Below are positions 7,320-10,533 of a DNA stretch of 10,533 nt, in pieces. How positions within the stretch are numbered: the first letter of the stretch is position 1; each line of letters opens with the position of its first letter. This DNA comes from an uncultured Paracoccaceae bacterium (GTDB lineage Bacteria; Pseudomonadota; Alphaproteobacteria; Rhodobacterales; Rhodobacteraceae): assembly GCA_913054485.1 (NCBI GenBank), contig CAJXHQ010000061.1, positions 1 to 10,533 on the forward strand, read 5' to 3'. The position numbers were made by a program, and so were the translations under genes. The notes beneath the pieces were generated by a model. The model saw nothing but the letters and a program-made list of their open reading frames with translations, searched no databases and was not told where the DNA came from.

Positions 7320-7766
7320 ATGACCCTCTTGCAGCAAGTCCTTTGGGGCAGCCTGTACCTGTCAGCCTGCGTGGTGCTGGAAGCCGCGCTGATGGTGGCT
7401 TGCGCCTCTGCGCTGGACAAGAGCCACCATAAATGGGCGCATCTCAGGCGCACCTCGAAAAACGGTATCCTGATTCTTACCGCGCTGGGATTCATCCTTG
7501 CGGCGCATACGGCTCAGGTTTGGATCTGGTCCACGGTCTTTGTGCTGACCGGCACATTGGGCGACTGGAACTCGGCGCTCTACTTCTCGCTGGTGACCTA
7601 TACCACGCTGGGTTACGGCGACATCGTTCTGGGGCCGGGGCTGCGGATTTTTGCGGCCTTTGCGGCCGTTACCGGGCTTTTGGCCTTTGGCATTTCCACC
7701 GCCTTTCTGGTGGCGCTGATGGGGCGGATTTTCGGGTTTATGGATTCCCGCGGCAGACCGCATTAA
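7320..7766 (+). CDS. Small potassium-channel-type membrane protein (Ion_trans_2 family)
   Basis: This 148-residue inner-membrane protein has one pore domain and would assemble as a tetramer to form a cation (probably K+) channel. Hydrophobic segments lie at about residues 7-30, 49-76 and 107-138. Between the last two is a pore helix (about 84-95) leading into the selectivity filter TTLGYGD (95-101), whose T-L-G-Y-G-D core matches K+ channels. The inner helix has GISTAF (124-129), with Gly119 and Gly124 available as hinge positions. There is no C-terminal RCK or cyclic-nucleotide domain; the protein ends about ten residues after the last helix, so gating is not evident. An extra N-terminal helix precedes the basic two-helix pore unit. 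The ATG has AAGG at a spacing of 6. It is the only plus-strand gene here, divergent from the ABC cluster, and its stop interlocks with that of the cardiolipin synthase gene. Confidence 0.88.
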   Translation: MTLLQQVLWGSLYLSACVVLEAALMVACASALDKSHHKWAHLRRTSKNGILILTALGFILAAHTAQVWIWSTVFVLTGTLGDWNSALYFSLVTYTTLGYGDIVLGPGLRIFAAFAAVTGLLAFGISTAFLVALMGRIFGFMDSRGRPH

Positions 7767-9178
7767 AGCAGCGGTGCAAACAGCCGGGCCACCGGCGCAC
7801 CAAGGCGGATCATCAGGCGCTGCTCTCCCAGCGGCTTCAGCAGCTCGTCTGAGCGGGTGATATCCGCGGTCAGCATGGCTGCGGTCTGCGCAGAAAATCC
7901 CTGGTCGAAGATCAGGGCCATGGCCTCGAAGTTCAGCCGGAAGGAACGGTTGTCGAGGTTGGTGGTGCCTACGCCGGACAGGCGGTTGTCGATCAGCAGC
8001 ACCTTCTGGTGCATGAAGCCTTTCTGGTACCGGAAGATTCGCACACCGGCCCTGCGCAGGTCGTCGAAGTAGGAAAACGCAGCCAGCCAGGGCGCGTGGT
8101 GATCGATCACCTCGGGCACGACCACCCGCACGTCCAGCCCGCGCAGCGCTGCGTTCTTCAGCGCCGCAACCACGTCCAGGTCGGGCACAAAATAGGGTGA
8201 GGCGATCCAGACCCTTTCCCGCGCGGCGGCGATAGCGGAAAAGAACAGCATCGAGCCGTTCTCAGTATTGTCGCCAGGGCCGGTGGCTGCAATCAGCACA
8301 GGAATGCCGCTGTCTTGCGCAGGTGTGTCCCAATGCAGCAGCTCCAGCAGAGGCTCTTCGGTCAGCCAGTGCCAGTCTTCGGCATAGACCTGCTGCAATT
8401 GCAGCACTGCCGGGCCTTCAATGCGGATATGGGTGTCGCGCCAGGGGCCGTAGGACGGGTCCTTGCCGAGGTATTCATCACCCACGTTCAGCCCGCCGGT
8501 AAAGCCGACGCGGCCGTCGGCGATCACAGTCTTGCGATGGTTGCGGAAGTTGATCTGGAACCGGTGCTTGGGGCCGCGGCGGGTGGCCGGGTCAACCAGG
8601 TTCACACCCGCCTTGGCCAGCGTCCCGGAATAGGCGCGGGGCAGGGCGTGGCTGCCGATCCGGTCGCACATGAACCAGACCGCGACGCCGCGCCGGGCGG
8701 CGGCGATCATATGGTCGCGGAGTTTGCGCCCCAGCCCGTCGTCGCGGACAATGTAAAACTGCACCAGCAGGTAATCCTGCGCCTGGTCCATTGCCGTGAA
8801 CATGGCGTCAAAGGCGGCGTCGCCGTCCACCAGAAGTCCGCAGCAGTTGCCGCCCGAAACCGGCAGTCCGGCGACGGCTTCCAGCGGCGCGGGGTTGATG
8901 CCCAGCGTATCCGGCGGGCTGGCGGGGTGGCTGCCCAGGGGGCGCAGGCGATGCACCAGCTCCTGCGAGGCCCGCCGGGCGGTGCGGTAGGATTTGAACC
9001 GGTGGTGGCCAAAGACCATATAGGCCGGGATCGCCAGCATCGGCAGAGCCATCAGGAAAACAACCCAGCCCATGGCGCCCTGCGGCGTGCGTGCTGTGCG
9101 TGCAGCGCTGAGAGCGGACAGTCCGGCGACAGTCCACATGGCCAAAACCGCGCCGGTGCTGATCACAACCGAGAACAC
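7763..9178 (-). CDS. cls: Cardiolipin synthase, phospholipase D family
   Basis: This 471-residue protein is a bacterial ClsA-type cardiolipin synthase, which condenses two phosphatidylglycerol molecules to cardiolipin and glycerol at the inner membrane. Two N-terminal membrane helices (about residues 3-25 and 36-56) are followed by two phospholipase D domains. HKD motif 1 is NHRKTVIADGRVGFTGG (His214, Lys216, Asp221) and motif 2 is MHQKVLLIDNRLSGVGTTN (His390, Lys392, Asp397). PWRDTHIRIEGP (245-256) is also typical of the family. The length is close to E. coli ClsA (486). The start is GTG at 9178, with GAGG at a spacing of 7; an in-frame TGA at 9188-9190 rules out a longer protein, and a nearby ATG at 9191 is out of frame. 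The end overlaps the convergent channel gene by 4 bases. Another PLD-type transphosphatidylase cannot be excluded, but all catalytic residues fit Cls. Confidence 0.92.
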   Translation of the reverse strand: MFSVVISTGAVLAMWTVAGLSALSAARTARTPQGAMGWVVFLMALPMLAIPAYMVFGHHRFKSYRTARRASQELVHRLRPLGSHPASPPDTLGINPAPLEAVAGLPVSGGNCCGLLVDGDAAFDAMFTAMDQAQDYLLVQFYIVRDDGLGRKLRDHMIAAARRGVAVWFMCDRIGSHALPRAYSGTLAKAGVNLVDPATRRGPKHRFQINFRNHRKTVIADGRVGFTGGLNVGDEYLGKDPSYGPWRDTHIRIEGPAVLQLQQVYAEDWHWLTEEPLLELLHWDTPAQDSGIPVLIAATGPGDNTENGSMLFFSAIAAARERVWIASPYFVPDLDVVAALKNAALRGLDVRVVVPEVIDHHAPWLAAFSYFDDLRRAGVRIFRYQKGFMHQKVLLIDNRLSGVGTTNLDNRSFRLNFEAMALIFDQGFSAQTAAMLTADITRSDELLKPLGEQRLMIRLGAPVARLFAPLL

Positions 9179-9185
9179 TTGCCTG

Positions 9186-9189
9186 CCTC
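9186..9189 (-). promoter_or_regulatory. Ribosome-binding site that decides the GTG start of cls
   Basis: GAGG on the minus strand lies 7 bases before the GTG at 9178. It overlaps an ATG (9189-9191) that opens a different frame, while the cls frame has a TGA at 9188-9190. The GTG is therefore the first possible start of the cls frame. Confidence 0.6.
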
Positions 9190-9250
9190 ATGATTTACCT
9201 GTCTTTAGCGTAGGATAGATGGGCAGGCGGGTCCATCCGTTCAACAGATG

Positions 9251-9279
9251 AAAACGGGCCGCCCTGTTGAGGCGGCCCG
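9251..9279 (-). terminator. Intrinsic terminator of the sulfatase gene
   Basis: A perfect 9-base GC-rich stem (CGGGCCGCC at 9255-9263 paired with GGCGGCCCG at 9271-9279) closes a 7-base loop. On the minus strand it is followed directly by TTTT (9251-9254). It lies 26 bases past the sulfatase stop, so it should end that transcript before cls, which therefore needs its own promoter in about 9190-9250. Confidence 0.85.
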
Positions 9280-9304
9280 CCAGATTTGCACAGTCGCGAA
9301 GAAA

Positions 9305-10533
9305 TCAGTCGCCGACCGGAGCCATCATCTTCTCCATCACCTGTTCCAGGTTGAAGCTGGCCGCCTTCTGACGCGGCGGGAATTCCTGGAAGGTTGCGAG
9401 AAACTGCCCCACATAGGCCTGCGCGGGCACCAGGAAGTACGCCCGGTCGAGCAGCCAGTCGTAATAGGTGTTGGAGGTCCGGTAGGCGCGCTCGTAAGGA
9501 TCGCGGCGCAGGTTGATGACCAGCGGGATGCGCAGTTCGGTCCAGGGTTCCATCCAGGCCCGCAGTGTGCCCCAGGCTTTCTGCTCCAGGAAGATCAGCT
9601 TCCAGTCCTGGAAGCGCAGCGCCGTCAGGTCGCCGTCATCCGAGAAATAGAAGATCTCGTTCCGCGGGCCGGTCTCCTCCTGGCCCAGCAGGTGCGGCAG
9701 GAAGTTGTAGCCGTCCAGGTGCACCTTGTATTCCCGCCCGATGGCCTGGACGCCGCCCTGTTTCAGCTCTTCCTTGATGCTGTCGCGCCCGGCGGCGGCA
9801 AGGTAGGTCGGCAGCCAGTCCATGTGGTGCATGATCTGGTTGGAGACCGCGCCAGCCTAGATCTGCCCGGGCCAGCGCACCATTGACGGCACCCGCCAGC
9901 CGCCTTCCCAATTGGTGTTCTTTTCGCCCCAGAACGGTGTCATCGCGGCATCCGGCCAGGTGTTCATATGCGGGCCGTTGTCGGTGGAGTAATGCACGAT
10001 GGTGTTGTCTGAAATGCCCAGCTCGTCGATCAGGTCCAGAAGCTGGCCCACATGCATGTCATGTTCGACCATGCCGTCGCCGTATTCATCCTGACCCGAG
10101 ATGCCGCGCAGCTCATCTTTCACATGGGTGCGGAAATGCATCCGGGTGCCGTTCCACCAGACATAGAAGGGCTGGCCCTGCTCGTGGGCGCGCTTAATGA
10201 ATTCGATCGCCCCGGCCACCGTTTCATCATCCACGGTTTCCATCCGCTTTTTGGTCAGCGGGCCGGTGTCTTCGATCGCGCCATCGGCCGATGATTTGAT
10301 CACCCCGCGCGGGCCATAGGCCTCGCGGAAGCTGCGCCCATCGGCCAGAACCGCGTCGCCGGGGTAATCCTCATTTTCGGGCTCTTCCTCGGCATTCAGG
10401 TGGTAGAGATTACCGAAAAACTCATCAAAACCGTGGTTTGTCGGCAGGTGCTCATCCTTGTCGCCAAGGTGGTTCTTGCCGAATTGCCCGGTGACATAGC
10501 CTTCGGCCTTCAGAAGGCCGGCGATGGTCGGGT
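9305..10533 (-). pseudogene. Arylsulfatase interrupted by an in-frame TAG; N-terminal end outside the window
   Basis: The minus-strand frame from the right edge to the TGA at 9305 encodes an arylsulfatase of the alkaline-phosphatase superfamily, which hydrolyses sulfate esters. The frame is open for 224 codons, hits TAG at 9857-9859, then continues in the same frame for 183 codons. Family blocks occur on both sides: TIAGLLKAEGYVTGQFGKNH (active-site Lys and His in GKNHLG) near the visible N-terminus, NHGFDEFFGNLYHLNAEEEP, GTRMHFRTH, STDNGPHMNTWPD (metal-site Asp-Asn) and WEGGWRVPSMVRWPGQI just before the stop; then SNQIMHHMDWLPTYLAAAG, HLDGYNFLP, FYFSDDGDL, NTYYDWLLD and EFPPRQKAASFNLEQVMEK. 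The formylglycine site (C/S-x-P-x-R) would lie past the edge. No other lesion is seen, so this is a recent nonsense mutation, a sequencing error or a readthrough codon. An internal ATG at 9832 could at most give a catalytically incomplete C-terminal piece. Confidence 0.85.

Noticed and set aside
8315..9193. A 292-codon open frame on the plus strand
   Set aside because: It is antisense to the cardiolipin synthase gene, which has both HKD motifs; the translation has no recognisable domain.
9248..9886. A 212-codon plus-strand frame starting inside the terminator hairpin
   Set aside because: It is antisense to the sulfatase, begins within the terminator and has no family motif.
9857..10303. A separate 148-residue protein starting at 10303
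   Set aside because: The same frame is open to the right edge and encodes sulfatase sequence upstream of 10303, including GKNHLG, so 10303 is an internal codon and not a gene start.

Overview
The window is high-GC, densely packed DNA with short intergenic gaps and Shine-Dalgarno-type starts. The gene content and protein style fit an alphaproteobacterium, most likely a marine Rhodobacteraceae (Roseobacter group). That placement is inference from general look; there is no rRNA or other marker gene here. All genes but one lie on the minus strand. No tRNA, rRNA, CRISPR array, insertion sequence or phage gene was seen.

Layout, left to right. (1) Bases 1-2552, minus: a three-gene molybdenum hydroxylase operon of the xanthine dehydrogenase / CO dehydrogenase superfamily, transcribed FAD subunit, then [2Fe-2S] subunit, then molybdopterin subunit, the last running off the left edge. 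The genes overlap by 4 and 1 bases. The medium-small-large order is that of coxMSL, but the active-site loop of the large subunit reads AYRAPGAP, not the AYxCSFR of form I CO dehydrogenase, so the substrate is open. (2) Bases 2553-3067: 515 bases holding at most one small unrecognised gene (2674-2883, minus) and a short palindrome at 3004-3019. (3) Bases 3068-7168, minus: a tightly coupled three-gene cluster of an ABC ATPase (LolD/MacB/YbbA type), an 802-residue ten-helix FtsX-type permease (YbbP-like), and a secreted AttH/CrtC-like lipocalin-fold protein. It looks like an export or lipid-extraction machine in the inner membrane with a dedicated periplasmic partner. (4) Bases 7320-7766, plus: a small potassium-channel-type protein with a TLGYGD selectivity filter, the only plus-strand gene. 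(5) Bases 7763-9178, minus: a two-HKD phospholipase D family cardiolipin synthase, convergent with the channel gene so that the two stop codons interlock. (6) Bases 9305-10533, minus: an arylsulfatase whose frame runs off the right edge and carries one in-frame TAG at 9857-9859, followed by a good intrinsic terminator at 9251-9279.

The genes form at least four independent units: Mo-hydroxylase, ABC/lipocalin cluster, channel against cardiolipin synthase, and sulfatase. The middle of the window has an envelope theme (lipid handling, cardiolipin synthesis, ion channel). I find no clearly new system. The points most worth checking are the interrupted sulfatase, the ABC-permease-AttH trio, and the unassigned substrate of the Mo-hydroxylase.
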